Made by a program: the position numbers and the translations under genes
Shown here: positions 53,143-63,869 of the stretch, piece after piece
Layout: each line of letters opens with the position of its first letter
Position numbering within the stretch: position 1 is the first letter of the stretch
Notes under the pieces: model-generated
Seen by the model: only the letters and a program-made list of their open reading frames with translations
Databases searched by the model: none
What the model was told of the DNA's origin: nothing
Source of the DNA: Acidovorax sp. A79
Lineage (GTDB): Bacteria > Pseudomonadota > Gammaproteobacteria > Burkholderiales > Burkholderiaceae_C
Reading direction: 5' to 3'
Assembly (NCBI RefSeq): GCF_041154505.1
Contig: NZ_AP028672.1
Coordinates: 4,070,501-4,134,500, forward strand
DNA length: 64,000 nt

Positions 53143-54933
53143 ATGGAGAACCTGATGGAATGTAGAGACAACCAGAACCGCTCCGCCCGGCGCCCGGCCA
53201 TGGCCTTCGTTGCCGGTACGCTTGCCGTGGCGCTTGCCGCCTGCGGCGGCAGTGACGGGGGAAGCGCTGCCGCGAAGCTGCCACTTGTGGTGTCCGACGC
53301 GGCGGCTGCGTGCGCGGCGCTCAAGGGCAAGGCCGTGCAGGCAGCGCAGATCGGGGAACCGACCAATGGCGCCGTGGTGACCTCCGCCACCTTCAAAGCA
53401 GCCACGCAGGACACGCCCAACGCAGCGAACACCGCGATCGTGCCCGGCACTCCCGACTACTGCGAAGTGCTGGTCGACATCAAGCCGGTGGACGCCGCCG
53501 CTCCCATGATCAAGTCGCAGGTGAACCTGCCCGCCACCTGGAACGGCAAGAAGCTGCAGTTCGGCGGCGGCGGCTACAACGGTGCCCTGATCACTGGCGT
53601 GCAGCCCAGCCGCAACGCGCCGCCTGACGTGCCGCTGCCGCTCGCCCGCGGCTACATGACCGCAGGCACCGACAGCGGCCACCAGACCGGACCCACCGAC
53701 AACGCCTATGCGTTCTCGCTGAATGCGGAAGCGCTGGTCAACTTCGCCTACGCCTCGTACAAGAAGACGCACGACGTCGCGCTCCAGGTCGGCCTGGCCT
53801 TCTATGGCCGCATGCCGGTCAAGAGCTACTACCTTGGGGCGTCCCAGGGCGGCCGGGAAGGCATGATGATGGCGCAGCGCTATCCGCACGACTTCGACGG
53901 CATCGTCTCGATCGATCCGGTGATGAACTTCACCGGTCTCCAGACCTTCGGCAACTACGCGGGTGGCATCGTCCAGTCGCGTCCCGGTGCCTGGCTCGGG
54001 GCCAAGGTGCAGCTGGTCCACGATACGGTGCGCGGCGCTTGCGACAGCCTCGACGGCATCGCGGACGGCGTGGTCAGCAACTACAAGGCCTGCAAGCCGC
54101 TGGCGGATGCGGCACTGGCAGCGAAGCGTTGCGCCAGCGGCGGCGACGAAGGGACCAACTGCTTCTCGGACGCGCAGCTCGAAAGCATCCGCGTGGCGCA
54201 TTCGGGCTACACCTTCAGCTTCCCCCTGGCGAACGGCGTCACTTCGTACGCCGGTTTCGGCTACGGCAGCGAGGGGGTGCCGAGCGCATGGGATCGTTGG
54301 CTCGCGGGCACGGTGCTCCCCACCACGGCCAACATGGCGAACCCGAATGCCAGCCGGCTCTACCAGTTCGGCAACGGCTTCATTCGTTACTTCGTCGCGC
54401 AGGACCCCAACTTCGACCCGCTCGGCTATGACCCGGCGAACTTCAGGCAACGCGTTCTGCACCTGTCGAACCTGCTGGATGCGACCAACCCGGATCTTTC
54501 GGTCTTCTTCGCCCGCGGTGGCAAGCTCATCCTGCGCGAGGACTTGTCAGACACGGCGCAGAGCCCGTACACGGGCCTGAACTACTTTGACGCGGTGCGG
54601 GCCAAGCTGGGCGCCGATGTGGTGGAGAGCTCCATGGCCGCCTACGTGGCCACGGGGCTCCCGCATACTTCCCCGGGCCTGCCCGCAGGTTCCGCGAATG
54701 CTCCTGCCTATGGCAATCCTGGTTCTATCGACCTACTGGGTCCGCTGGAGAACTGGGTGGAAAACGACATCAAACCTGCCGACCAGCTGACGCTGGTGAA
54801 CAAGGCGCCGCTGCCGCCGTACGTCACCGTCGCGTCCAAGCCTTTGTGCCGTTACGGAAGCTATCCGCGGTTCATGGGCTCCGATCCCGCCGGCGGCAAC
54901 GTGGCGAGCAACTACACCTGCGTGGCGCAGTGA
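53143..54933 (+). CDS. Tannase/feruloyl-esterase family lipoprotein
   Basis: 596 residues. Signal with lipobox VALAAC around residue 34, then CGGSDGG linker, so lipid-anchored. Catalytic serine in YLGASQGGREGMMMAQRYPH; other tannase motifs are LQFGGGGYNGALITG, LARGYMTAGTDSGHQTG, and FFARGGKLILREDLSD with late NWVENDIKPADQL. Several Cys pairs (near GACDSLDGIADGVVSNYKAC) fit the family's disulphides. Cleaves galloyl or hydroxycinnamoyl esters in the envelope; the Bug protein may capture the released acid. Confidence 0.93.
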   Translation: MENLMECRDNQNRSARRPAMAFVAGTLAVALAACGGSDGGSAAAKLPLVVSDAAAACAALKGKAVQAAQIGEPTNGAVVTSATFKAATQDTPNAANTAIVPGTPDYCEVLVDIKPVDAAAPMIKSQVNLPATWNGKKLQFGGGGYNGALITGVQPSRNAPPDVPLPLARGYMTAGTDSGHQTGPTDNAYAFSLNAEALVNFAYASYKKTHDVALQVGLAFYGRMPVKSYYLGASQGGREGMMMAQRYPHDFDGIVSIDPVMNFTGLQTFGNYAGGIVQSRPGAWLGAKVQLVHDTVRGACDSLDGIADGVVSNYKACKPLADAALAAKRCASGGDEGTNCFSDAQLESIRVAHSGYTFSFPLANGVTSYAGFGYGSEGVPSAWDRWLAGTVLPTTANMANPNASRLYQFGNGFIRYFVAQDPNFDPLGYDPANFRQRVLHLSNLLDATNPDLSVFFARGGKLILREDLSDTAQSPYTGLNYFDAVRAKLGADVVESSMAAYVATGLPHTSPGLPAGSANAPAYGNPGSIDLLGPLENWVENDIKPADQLTLVNKAPLPPYVTVASKPLCRYGSYPRFMGSDPAGGNVASNYTCVAQ

Positions 54934-54940
54934 CGGCGCG

Positions 54941-55063
54941 ATGGCGCGTGGCAGTGAAGCATCGGTTGCCGACGAGAACCTGCTGCGCGGGCTGAGCAAG
55001 GGGCTGGCCGTGCTGAAAACTCCGGCTCGGCGGGATGACGCGTTGGCGCCGACCGGAAACTGA
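54941..55063 (+). pseudogene. IclR-family regulator, N-terminal fragment
   Basis: 40 codons from ATG 54941 (MARGSEASVADENLLRGLSK then GLAVLK), the typical leader of an IclR protein just before its helix-turn-helix. The frame then departs from the family and stops at 55061, shortly before the IS3 end. Probably truncated by the IS-associated rearrangement; the rest of the gene is not in the window. Confidence 0.55.
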
Positions 55064-55080
55064 GCCAGTGGGGGTGCGGA

Positions 55081-56672
55081 TAAAAACCTGGACTGGTTTT
55101 ATGCCGCAAGTCCAAGACTCACCTTGTATTCGATCGGGCTGAGGGCACCCAGGGAGATCTTGATCCGCTTCTCGTTGCACCAGCGAATGTACGAGTCGAC
55201 CACTTCAATGAACTGCTCGATGGTCGAGCCCTTCCAGTCCCGAGGATAGAGCAGCTCGTTCTTTAGCCGGCCGAAGAAGCCATCGCAGGCCGCGTTTTCA
55301 GGAGAGCAGGCCTTGCGGGACATGGAGTGTGTAAGGTTCGCCTCGCTCATTCTCGATAGCCAGCCTAGCCAGCGGTAGTGGCACACGCGGTCGGAGTGAG
55401 CCACAGGCCGGCCTGCGGTGACCGTCACCGTCTCGATGGCTGCATCCAGCATGGTGTTGACCAGCTCAGCGTCCGGGCTCGCGCCAACGGTCCAGGTCAC
55501 CACCATGCCGTCGAAGCAATCGATGATCGGCGACAGGTAAACCTTGCCTGATGGGATCTGGAATTCCGTGATGTCGGGCAGCCATTTCTCGTTGGGCGCT
55601 GCAGCCTGGAAGGTTCGGTTGACGATGTTCTCCGGTGCTGGACTGGTCTCCCCAAGGTTCGAGGCGTATCTGCGCTTCTTGTGGATTGGAACAACCGGGC
55701 GCTCCTGCTTCATCAGCCGCTGCACCACCTTCTACGAGATGTTGAGCTGCTGCCTGGTCAATGAGGCCTGCAGCCTGCGGTAGCCGTAGCAACGGTGGTT
55801 CGACTCAAAGATCTCGGTGATGGACTGCCGCACTTGGAGGTACTTGTCGCCCACCACTGTGCGGGCCCGATGCTAGAAGTACGAGCTACGTCCAAGGCCC
55901 AAATGTGCGAGGAGCTCTGGCAAGCCGTAATGCTCCTTGAGGGCGCCAATCAGCAGTGTCTTCTCCCTGTTGGACAGGAGCTGCAGATCGACGCCCAGGC
56001 CTTTTTTAGCAGTTCATTGGCCTTATTCAATAGGTCCTGCTCAAGGCGTAGCTGCCTGACTTCGCGGCGCAACGTCTCAACCTCGCGCTGGAGCTCGTCG
56101 CGCTCTTGAGCCCGCGGGGATTGATTGGTGTGTTTCATGGATGCGGGTGCCTCTCGTCCCAGAAGCTGGTTCTTCCACTTGTACAACGTCGGCCTGCCCA
56201 CGCCAAGCTTCTGAGCAACCACCGGTGCACTTCCCTCACGAGTGCACAGTTCGAGGACCGCCAGCTTCTTCAGTTGCGGCGGCCGAGGTGCACTGACGGC
56301 CCTGCCGACAACGCGCTGCCGGCAGTCGTGGTCCAGTTCATAAATTCAGGAACGCAAAAAAATCACGGCACGGATAGCCCAACGCCTTGACCGTGGAGGC
56401 GATGCAGCGCCCGTGCTCGGCGTAGTGTTTGACAGCCCGCTCCTTCTGAATTTGAGAATACTTCGGCTTCGAGCGCACGTAGCCGGACGACAGGTCCAGG
56501 TGCCGCTCGTACTCCTCATGCCAGCTCTTCAAATAGTTCTTCGTCGGGTACCCCAACTGGCGGATAGTCGCCCCGGTGCGCTTGCCAGCTTGACGTAGAG
56601 CGTGACCGCTCGGATGCGGTCTTCGGATGAATACATGAACTACCTCCAGATAGTCCAAGTTTCCGCCGTACC
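55081..56672 (-). mobile_element. IS3-family insertion sequence, inactivated
   Basis: OrfA starts at ATG 56636 (MYSSEDRIRAVTLYVKLA), shifts near 56585 to RTGATIRQLGYPTKNYLKSW, shifts again in a T run near 56355, and continues VAQKLGVGRPTLYKWKNQLL and the leucine-zipper region. OrfB carries in-frame stops at about 55876 and 55735, then NEKWLPDITEFQIPSGKVYL, IIDCFDGMVVTW, and GFFGRLKNELLYPRDW to 55099. Ends share AAAC(C/T)TGGACT (55087 and 56663 regions) as terminal repeats; no clear target duplication. Nearly full length but dead. Confidence 0.85.
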
Positions 56673-56719
56673 CCCGTTACAACGATCCTTGGGTTTCTGG
56701 GAGGGAAGAGGGAGTTGCC

Positions 56720-58054
56720 TTACGCCCCTAGTCGGTCCAACAAGCTGTAATAAGCGACCCCGGCCGCGATATAGAACCGCTGTAGTCCGTGTAGTGGAAT
56801 GGGTTGTAGTGGCGTAAGCGGGAAGGGGCAATCCGCTGGACTGCCTCCAGCCATCAGAGCTGCTGCCTGCCGGCCAAGGCTCGTGGCCATGGCGATGCCG
56901 CGCCCGTTGTAGCCCAGTGCCATGGTGATGCCTGGTGCCGGCTTGTGCAGGTGGGGCATGAAGTCGCGCGTGACGGCGATGCGGCCGGCCCAGCGGTATT
57001 CGTACCGCAGTGGTCCCAGGCTAGGGAACATGAGCTCCACGGCGCGTTCCAAATGGGCGAAATCACCAGCGCTCTGCGGGTCTGCAAAATGGCCGCGCCC
57101 GCCCATCAGCAGCCGGCCCTGCGCATCCTTGCGGAAGTACAGCAGCAGGCGTTGCGAGGTGGATCCAGTTTCACCCCCCGGCAAGATATGCTCGCCCGCC
57201 TTGCCCAGCGGTTGGGTGGCCACGATGAAGCTGTTGGCCGCGAGTACGGTACGCGCCAGGCCCGGCCAAAGGCCATCAGTGTAGCCGTTGGTGCCCAGAA
57301 GCACCTGCTGCGCTTGCACGCGGTGGCCCTCGGCCGTGGTGGCGACCCAGTGCGCGCCCCTGCGCTCCAGCGCCACCACTGGCGAGCCGCCGTGCACCTG
57401 CACGCCCTTGGCTTGTACTGCGCGCACTAAGCCGCGTACGTAGGCTAGAGGCTGGACGGCGCCAGCGCGCCCATCCATCCAGCCGCCGACAAAGGCCGAC
57501 GTGCCGATGCGGGACGCCGTGGTAGCACGGTCCAGCATCTCAACGCGCACACCCCGCCGCTCCCACTGGCGGGCGCGAGAGTGCATGGTGTCCACCGCCT
57601 GCTGGGTATAGCCCACCTGCAGCCAGCCTGCCCGCAAGGGTGCGCAGTCGATGGAGTGTCGTTCGATCAGGCTGTATACCAAGTCGGCCGATCGGGATAC
57701 GGCATCTATCAGCGGCTCCGCGCGCTTGGCACCGTAGATGCGCACTAGATCGTCGGGATCATACTTGAGGGACGGGTTCACCTGTCCACCGTTCCGCCCC
57801 GATGCGCCCCAGCCTGGTTCGTGCGCGTCCAGCACGTACACACTCGCGCCGCTCTCGGCCAAGTGTAGCGCGGCTGACAACCCAGTGTAGCCCGCGCCAA
57901 TCACCAACACGTCAGTAGTGGTTAGGGGGACCGCCAGCGGTGGCGTGGGCGGCGCAGCGGGCGCAGTGGCGGCCCACAGAGACGGTGCTGACGGGTGGGA
58001 CATCGCAGGCAACGCAGACGAAGAGTGCGAAATGAAGGAGGTCGCCGCTTTCAT
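56720..58054 (-). CDS. FAD-dependent amino-acid/amine oxidase (DadA/OrdL-like)
   Basis: 444 residues from ATG 58054, overlapping the ATPase stop (ATGA). FAD-binding [20 protein letters not shown] then [20 protein letters not shown] (residues about 48-100) with OrdL-like motifs [17 protein letters not shown] and [16 protein letters not shown]. Oxidises an amino acid or gamma-glutamyl-amine type compound, releasing ammonia or aldehyde. Last gene of an operon with a polar amino-acid ABC importer, so its substrate is presumably the imported ligand. Confidence 0.92.
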   Translation of the reverse strand: MKAATSFISHSSSALPAMSHPSAPSLWAATAPAAPPTPPLAVPLTTTDVLVIGAGYTGLSAALHLAESGASVYVLDAHEPGWGASGRNGGQVNPSLKYDPDDLVRIYGAKRAEPLIDAVSRSADLVYSLIERHSIDCAPLRAGWLQVGYTQQAVDTMHSRARQWERRGVRVEMLDRATTASRIGTSAFVGGWMDGRAGAVQPLAYVRGLVRAVQAKGVQVHGGSPVVALERRGAHWVATTAEGHRVQAQQVLLGTNGYTDGLWPGLARTVLAANSFIVATQPLGKAGEHILPGGETGSTSQRLLLYFRKDAQGRLLMGGRGHFADPQSAGDFAHLERAVELMFPSLGPLRYEYRWAGRIAVTRDFMPHLHKPAPGITMALGYNGRGIAMATSLGRQAAALMAGGSPADCPFPLTPLQPIPLHGLQRFYIAAGVAYYSLLDRLGA

Positions 58055-58803
58055 GCCGGACCTCCCACCAGTCCATGGTGCTGCAATACACGCCGCAGGA
58101 AGTCCTGCGTGCGTGCATGGCGCGGTGCGCCCAGCACCTGGGCGGCAGGTCCTTCCTCGACGATGCTGCCGCTGTGCAGAAAGCACACGCGGTCGGCCAC
58201 TTCGCGCGCGAAGCCCATTTCGTGCGTCACCACGATCATGGTCATGCCCTCGTCGGCGAGCTGGCGCATGACGCCCAGCACGTCGCCCACGAGTTCGGGG
58301 TCGAGCGCCGAGGTGGGCTCGTCGAATAGCATGGCCTCGGGCTTCATGGCCAGCGCGCGCGCGATGGCCACGCGCTGCTGTTGGCCGCCCGAGAGCTGCG
58401 CGGGCCAGGCCTGGGCCTTGTCGGCCAGGCCCACCTTGCGCAGCAGCTCCAGCGCCTCGGCGCGCGCGGTGTCGGGGCGCTCGCCCTTGACGTAGACGGG
58501 GCCCTCCATGACGTTCTCAATCACGGTGCGGTGCGGGAACAGGTTGAAACGCTGGAATACCATGCCCATTCGGCTGCGCAGCGCGTGGACGGAGGGCGCG
58601 CGGTTGTCCACGCGCTCGCCGAAGGCGCGCACCTCGCCGCCCTGGTAAGACTCCAGGCCGTTGATGCAGCGAAGCACGGTGGACTTGCCCGAGCCCGAAG
58701 GGCCGATCAGGCACACGACCTGGCCGTGCTCCACGCGCAGGCTCACGCCTTGCAGCACTCGGTGGTCTCCGTAGGCCTTCTGCAGGCGGTCGATCTCGAT
58801 CAT
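58051..58803 (-). CDS. Polar amino-acid ABC transporter ATPase
   Basis: 250 residues from ATG 58803. Walker [10 protein letters not shown], signature [15 protein letters not shown], Walker [18 protein letters not shown]-loop [15 protein letters not shown], typical of GlnQ/HisP-type ATPases. Overlaps permease and oxidase genes by 4 bases each, so the three are translationally coupled. Confidence 0.96.
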   Translation of the reverse strand: MIEIDRLQKAYGDHRVLQGVSLRVEHGQVVCLIGPSGSGKSTVLRCINGLESYQGGEVRAFGERVDNRAPSVHALRSRMGMVFQRFNLFPHRTVIENVMEGPVYVKGERPDTARAEALELLRKVGLADKAQAWPAQLSGGQQQRVAIARALAMKPEAMLFDEPTSALDPELVGDVLGVMRQLADEGMTMIVVTHEMGFAREVADRVCFLHSGSIVEEGPAAQVLGAPRHARTQDFLRRVLQHHGLVGGPA

Positions 58804-59465
58804 GGCGATTTTCTCCCTGCGGCAAAGCGCTTTTCCAGCCGACGTAGCCCCCAGACCAGCGGCAGGCTCATGGCCAGATAGAGCAGGGCTACCAGGGTGT
58901 ACACAGTCATGTTCTGGAAGGTGGACGAGGCGATCAGTTGGCCCTGGCGCGTCATCTCTGCCACGGTGATAGTGGAGACTAGGGACGAGTCCTTGAGCAT
59001 CATCACCAGCGTGTTGCCGTAAGGCGGCAGCGCGATGCGGAAGGCCTGGGGAAGGACCACGCGGCGCATGAGCAGGGCGGGGCGCATGCCCATGGCCAGG
59101 GCAGCCTCGCGCTGGCCCGGGTCCACCGCTTCGATGCCGGCGCGGAAGTTCTCGGCCTGATAGGCCGAGTACGCGATGCCCAGGCCGATCACGCCGGCCT
59201 GGAAGGCCGTGAGCTGTATGCCGATGTCGGGCAGCACGAAGTAGATGTAGAACAGTTGCACTATGATGGGCAGCCCTCGGATCACGTTGATCACGGTGGA
59301 GGCGCACACCGAGAGGGCGCGCACGGGTGAGAGCTTGCCAAGCGCCAGCGCCAGCCCGATCACGCTGGACAACAAGAACGACAGCACGGTGACCTGCACC
59401 GTGACCATCGCCCCCTGCAGCAGGATGGGCAGAAACTCGCGCGCGTGCTGCAGAAATGCTTGCAT
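58800..59465 (-). CDS. Polar amino-acid ABC transporter permease
   Basis: 221 residues, five or six helices. HisM/GlnP-type features: [40 protein letters not shown] (EAA loop) and [20 protein letters not shown]. Forms the membrane channel, probably as a homodimer because only one permease gene is present. Confidence 0.96.
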   Translation of the reverse strand: MQAFLQHAREFLPILLQGAMVTVQVTVLSFLLSSVIGLALALGKLSPVRALSVCASTVINVIRGLPIIVQLFYIYFVLPDIGIQLTAFQAGVIGLGIAYSAYQAENFRAGIEAVDPGQREAALAMGMRPALLMRRVVLPQAFRIALPPYGNTLVMMLKDSSLVSTITVAEMTRQGQLIASSTFQNMTVYTLVALLYLAMSLPLVWGLRRLEKRFAAGRKSP

Positions 59466-59491
59466 GGCGGATTACCTTTAGGAGTGGGAGT

Positions 59492-60265
59492 TCAGATGCC
59501 CCATTTCTTGACGATCTGGGTTAGCGTGCCGTCAGCCTTGACGGCGGCGATGGCCTTGTTCAGTCGGGCCAGCGTTTCTGTGTCGCCCTTGCGCACCACA
59601 AGGCACACCTCGCCCACGTTGGAGGGCTTGTAGCCCTCGGCCAGCTTCACGCCCTGGAAGGTGTTCTGCCGGATCTGGTAGGCGATGATGGGTTGGTCCC
59701 CCAAGCCAGCCTTGATGCGGCCCAGCGCCAGATCGCGCGTCATGTCGGCCACCGAGTCATAGCTGCGCACCTCTTTGAAAGAGCCCTTCTTCTGCAGCAT
59801 GTCGAGGAACACCGTGCCCACCTGGGCACCCACGACTTCGCCCTTGAGGTCATCCAGGGATGCGTAGGCCTTGGCATCGTCGGCCTTGACGATCAGGCCC
59901 TCGCCGTACGAGTACACCGCGTCGCTGAAATCCACCACTTGCTGGCGTGTGGCGGTCTTGAGCATCGCCGCCGAGATGATGTCGATCTTGTTCGACGTGA
60001 GCGATGGGATCAGCGCCGCAAAGCCGGTCTGCTGCACCGCTACCTGAAAGCCGCCGGCCTTGGCCACGGCCTGCACCGTATCGACCATCATGCCCTGGAT
60101 GCTGTTGCTCTTCACGTCCAGAAACGTGAACGGAATGCCCGTGGCCGTGGCGCCCACGTTGTAGCTGGCAGGTGCAGTGGCGCCCTGCGCCGCAGCTAGT
60201 GTGACGGTACCGGCAGCGCATAGGCCCATGGCGATGTAGTGGACGCGGCGAATAAAGCAATGCAT
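59492..60265 (-). CDS. Polar amino-acid ABC transporter substrate-binding protein (family 3)
   Basis: 257 residues from ATG 60265 (AAGGAG upstream). Signal peptide up to LAAAQG; mature domain with [60 protein letters not shown] and a C-terminal QIVKKWGI. Binds an amino acid or opine-like ligand. First gene of the importer-oxidase operon; divergent from an IclR gene with paired palindromic operators between. Confidence 0.95.
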   Translation of the reverse strand: MHCFIRRVHYIAMGLCAAGTVTLAAAQGATAPASYNVGATATGIPFTFLDVKSNSIQGMMVDTVQAVAKAGGFQVAVQQTGFAALIPSLTSNKIDIISAAMLKTATRQQVVDFSDAVYSYGEGLIVKADDAKAYASLDDLKGEVVGAQVGTVFLDMLQKKGSFKEVRSYDSVADMTRDLALGRIKAGLGDQPIIAYQIRQNTFQGVKLAEGYKPSNVGEVCLVVRKGDTETLARLNKAIAAVKADGTLTQIVKKWGI

Positions 60266-60393
60266 GGTCTGACTCCTTGGCGTGAAGAACGAACAGGAAA
60301 GGGAAGGGCGGGGTCGGTTCCGGGTGATGCGCCCCAAGTCGGGGCCCCACCCCGGAGCCACAAATTGGGTTTGCAAGAATGGCGCCAATCATC

Positions 60394-60449
60394 GATTCAA
60401 TCGAATCTAAAAGAAATAAGTAAAAACCATTAAATGATTCATATGAATC
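60394..60449. promoter_or_regulatory. Paired palindromic operators, GATTC-N4-GAATC
   Basis: Two perfect-arm palindromes: GATTC AATC GAATC (60394-60407) and GATTC ATAT GAATC (60436-60449), 42 bp centre to centre, about four helical turns, between the divergent importer and IclR genes. Suits cooperative binding by an IclR dimer or tetramer on one face of the DNA. Confidence 0.75.
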
Positions 60450-60490
60450 GATATGCGATATTTATAACGCAATGGGTTATACTCGCGGTC

Positions 60491-61291
60491 ATGAACACTC
60501 CCCTCCCGTTGCTGGACGAAGAAGCCAACCCCCTGTTCAACCAGTCGCTGGAGAAAGGGCTGGCCGTGCTCTGTGCTTTCAGCGCGCAGCGGCGCAGCAT
60601 GACCCTGGCCGATGTGGCCGTTGCGGCCGACATCAGCAAAAGCTCGGCGCAGCGCATGGTGTTCACGCTGGAGCAATTGGGCTTTGTACGCAAGCACCCG
60701 CAGACGCGCCGCTATCAGCTCACGCCGCGCGTCATGCGCATCGGCTTTAACTACTTGGCGGCCAATGCACTAATTGATCTGGCCAACCCCTACCTCTCGG
60801 AGCTGACTAACGTCACGACCGAGACCACCTGCCTCACCGAGCCCGACGGTCTTGAAATGGTCTACGTGGCACGCTTCGTCAGCGCTCAGTTCGTGCCCGT
60901 GCACATGCCCATTGGCAGTCGCATTCCCATGTACTGCACGGCATCGGGCCGCGCTTGGCTTAGTGCGCTGCCCGACGAGGAGGCGCTGGCGCTGCTACGG
61001 GTGAGCGACCGCGTGGTCCACACGCGTTGCACCATTACGGATGAGTCCGCAATCCTTGCAGAGCTCAACCAGGCGCGCCAACGTGGCTACGCGGTTAACC
61101 GTGAGGAGCTGTTCCTAGGGGATATGACGCTGGGTGCCCCCGTGATCGGCAGCCATGGCCGCCCTGTGGCGGCGGTACACATCGTAGCCCCCACGAGCCG
61201 CTGGACACTTGAGGAGGCCGAGAGTCGACTGGGGCGGTCACTCTTGGCCTGTGCTCGTTCGCTTAGCAACTCGGTGCGCGCCCTGGGCTGA
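60491..61291 (+). CDS. IclR-family transcriptional regulator
   Basis: 266 residues from ATG 60491 (MNTPLPLLDEEANPLFNQSL); an upstream ATG at 60434 lies inside the operator palindrome and is unlikely. Winged helix-turn-helix MTLADVAVAADISKSSAQRM, effector domain ETTCLTEPDGLEMVYVARFV, MYCTASGRAWLSALP, and C-terminal GRPVAAVHIVAPTSRWTLEE. Probably controls the divergent importer-oxidase operon and the downstream cupin gene. Confidence 0.92.
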   Translation: MNTPLPLLDEEANPLFNQSLEKGLAVLCAFSAQRRSMTLADVAVAADISKSSAQRMVFTLEQLGFVRKHPQTRRYQLTPRVMRIGFNYLAANALIDLANPYLSELTNVTTETTCLTEPDGLEMVYVARFVSAQFVPVHMPIGSRIPMYCTASGRAWLSALPDEEALALLRVSDRVVHTRCTITDESAILAELNQARQRGYAVNREELFLGDMTLGAPVIGSHGRPVAAVHIVAPTSRWTLEEAESRLGRSLLACARSLSNSVRALG

Positions 61292-61326
61292 AACCAGTGC
61301 GCTTCACCCTTTCTTCAAGGAACCCT

Positions 61327-61686
61327 ATGCTGTTTATCAAGACCATTACACAGAGCGCCGCCGCCGTCGATGGACTGCAGGATAGAGGTATCGTCGCAGT
61401 GCCGTTGAGCACCCCCGCCAGTGCTGTCCGTGGGTTGGCTGTGCAGGTGCCAGGTCGGCCGGACTGCGATACGGGGCTGTGGGAGTGCTCCCGAGGGCGC
61501 TTTCAACGTCAAGTACCGTCCGGTGAGATCATGCACATTGTTGCTGGAGCAGGTCGATTCTTACCTGAAGGTGAGGGCATGTCCGTCGTGGAATTCCGTG
61601 CCGGCGACACGCTCTTCTTCCCGCCGGAAACGCGTGGCGTAAGGGAAATCCGCGAGACGATCCGCAAGTTGTATGTGATGGTCTAG
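61327..61686 (+). CDS. Small cupin-domain protein
   Basis: 119 residues from ATG 61327 (AAGGA upstream). Single cupin of the DUF861 type: TGLWECSRGRFQRQVPSGEI then MHIVAGAGRF, and VEFRAGDTLFFPPETRGVRE. The usual histidine metal ligands are mostly absent (one in EIMHIV), so it may be a binding or noncatalytic cupin. 35 bases after the IclR gene on the same strand and probably in its operon; small cupins often accompany DadA-like oxidases in amine catabolism. Confidence 0.83.
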   Translation: MLFIKTITQSAAAVDGLQDRGIVAVPLSTPASAVRGLAVQVPGRPDCDTGLWECSRGRFQRQVPSGEIMHIVAGAGRFLPEGEGMSVVEFRAGDTLFFPPETRGVREIRETIRKLYVMV

Positions 61687-61925
61687 TTTCAATCTCTCCC
61701 CGGCTATCGGAAGTCGCTCCGTCCAAGTGGCCGAACTAGGGCCTGCTACGCAGAAGAAGTCCATCGGCGATCGGCTCAAACCTGGTGGAGCCGAGGAACA
61801 TCGCGTCGCCTCCACCCGGTGGATCTCGCGCACGCCGCGGCTCCTGTGGGCCGGTAGATGAACGAGCGCGCAACGGTGCCGTCAATGACAGCTTCGCCAT
61901 AGTTGGCCGAGTTGTTGAAGATGAG

Positions 61926-62961
61926 CTAACTGCCCGGACTGCGACCATCACTGGTCAACAAACATCGGCGGGGCATCGGCTGCCATTTAAGCAGACTCGT
62001 TGGCCGTGCCTGAGAGCGGCTTTCGGTGCCTGATGCGCTTAGCCGCCGTGTTGTCGCAGTAAAGCCGCAGATAGGCCAAGACGGGCGGTAGACACGGAGC
62101 TTGCGAAAGTTACAAAGTCCCCAGGCAGGGGGCTGTCGCAGTTCCAAATGCCGCCCCGTAGGCATAAATTTCCAGGGTACGCACCCAGTTACGCGCAGCA
62201 ATGAACTGTCCGAGTGGGCGACAAGCTCTCCGGTGCAAGCGGTCCACGCAAGCGCTGCCTCGAGCATGCCGGAAACCAACTTGAGGACCGGACGCTTTGC
62301 AATGCGGTAAGCGACGATTTCGCCGTTGTTCAGGTATATGCACGCTGGCAGGTAGAGCTTGTGGCCATTCACATTGAACTCGGTGGCATCGCTTGCACAC
62401 TTCTGGTTTGGTGCGGTCGCACGGAAGTCGCGCTGCAGAACGTTCGGCACGTGCGCATCGCTGACGCCTAGAACATGCAGGGAGCGCTTCTTCGCCCGAA
62501 TCGACGCGCGCGGCTCCATCTTGCGCGTCCGGATGCTGTACGCACTTGTGATGGACCGGTTCCGCCTTCGAAGTGCGAAGCACGACCGTGATCCGCCGGT
62601 AGCCGTAGCGGCCCTGGTGCTCCAGTGCGGATCGTGGCTTCGATGGTGCTTTACCCCCAAGAGCGCTCTTGAGCGCGTGAATGTCCAGGTGCGCCTCGGC
62701 CAGCAGCTTCTTGAGCTTGGCGTTCTCAGCTTCGAGTTCACGCAGCCGGTGTGCATCCGATGACTGCATGCCGTCGAACGTGATTGGCCACTTGTAGAAG
62801 GTCGCGTCGCCGAAGCCGCCACTGCGACACAGCTCGTTGAGACGCCTAGCCGACAAGCAAAGTGACACGTTACTCTGCAAGAGGAGCATTCCGTGCAAGC
62901 GGTTGTACGCAACCCTCTGGAGGGGCGCTAAATCAACAGCCTCGTGCGCAGCACCACTCAA
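61926..62961 (-). pseudogene. Second IS3-family transposase remnant, multiply frameshifted
   Basis: OrfA part near 62820-62680 (GGFGDATFYKWPITFDGMQS, LRELEAENAKLKKLLAEAHL) and OrfB parts in another frame (RAKKRSLHVLGVSDAHVPNV, RDFRATAPNQKCASDATEFN, LNNGEIVAYRIAKRPVLKLV). The HSD residue survives but the C-terminal DDE part is lost. A different IS3 subgroup from the copy at 55 kb. 61687-61925 holds no gene. Confidence 0.82.
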
Positions 62962-63869
62962 GCGTCGGCTGATGCCGACACCCTTGACGCCAGGAAATCG
63001 ATAAAGGTACGAACCTTCGCCGAAAGATACTTGCGGCTTGCATAGACGGCGTACAGGGTGTGGAAGAACTTTACGTTCTCCGGCAGGACTGCTTCAAGTC
63101 GGCCTGCTACCAGATCTTCTTGCACCATCCGCGTCGGTAGGAACGCCAAGCCCATGCCGCGCAGCGCCGCCAAGTGCAGCAGCGACTCGTTTTCGCTGAG
63201 CATCGTTGTGCGAAAGCTCACCCGCTGTTGTCCGTGCGGCCCGTCGAGCGTGAGTTGGTCACCCGTATTGATCCCGCTGTAGCGGAGCAGTGCGTGCCCA
63301 TTCAGATCGGCCGTGCTGCCGGGGCGCCCGGCCCGGGAGAGATAGTCCGGCGATCCAAGCAGCAGGAACTCTACCTCCATGAGTGGGCGTGCAACGAGGC
63401 CTGCGTCAAGCCGGTCTCGCGTCATTGCGCGCAGAGCCAGATCGAAACCCTCATCCACCAAATTCGCAATCCTGCCGCTCAAATCCATGGACAGGGAGAC
63501 ATCCGGGTAACGCTGCTGGTACTCGGCCAGGAGGTTCACGAAGAAGGGCGTTGCTGCCCACACAGGAGCACTCAGCCGGAGCGTTCCGCGTGGTGTGACA
63601 GCGATGTTGCTGATCGCCGCCTCTACTTCGTCCAGCGAGCCCAGCATTTCGCTGGCCTGGGCCAGATACAGCGCACCCGATTCTGTAAGGCTTACGCGGC
63701 GGCTGGTCCGGTTTAGCAAGCGCACGCCGGTGCGGCTCTCAAGATGCAGCACATGCTTGCTGGCCATCGCCGGGGAGAGGTTCAGGCGTTGGGCTGCAGC
63801 GGTGAAGCTCTTCGACTCGGCGACGCTGCAAAACACGCGCAAGCTGGTCAGGGTGTCCATGATCATCAA
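62958..63869 (-). CDS. LysR-family regulator
   Basis: 303 residues (ATG 63869, or 63860). Helix-turn-helix LTSLRVFCSVAESKSFTAAA, SPAMASKHVLHLESRTGVRL; effector domain TPRGTLRLSAPVWAATPFFV, DLSGRIANLVDEGFDLALRA, GMGLAFLPTRMVQEDLVAGR. The stop overlaps the IS3 remnant by 4 bases but the protein looks complete. Its targets are probably to the right, beyond the window. Confidence 0.93.
   Translation of the reverse strand: MMIMDTLTSLRVFCSVAESKSFTAAAQRLNLSPAMASKHVLHLESRTGVRLLNRTSRRVSLTESGALYLAQASEMLGSLDEVEAAISNIAVTPRGTLRLSAPVWAATPFFVNLLAEYQQRYPDVSLSMDLSGRIANLVDEGFDLALRAMTRDRLDAGLVARPLMEVEFLLLGSPDYLSRAGRPGSTADLNGHALLRYSGINTGDQLTLDGPHGQQRVSFRTTMLSENESLLHLAALRGMGLAFLPTRMVQEDLVAGRLEAVLPENVKFFHTLYAVYASRKYLSAKVRTFIDFLASRVSASADA

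Noticed and set aside
58804..59307. Upstream extension of the ABC ATPase frame
   Set aside because: It runs antisense-frame through the permease gene; MIEIDRL at 58803 with ATGA coupling is the normal start.
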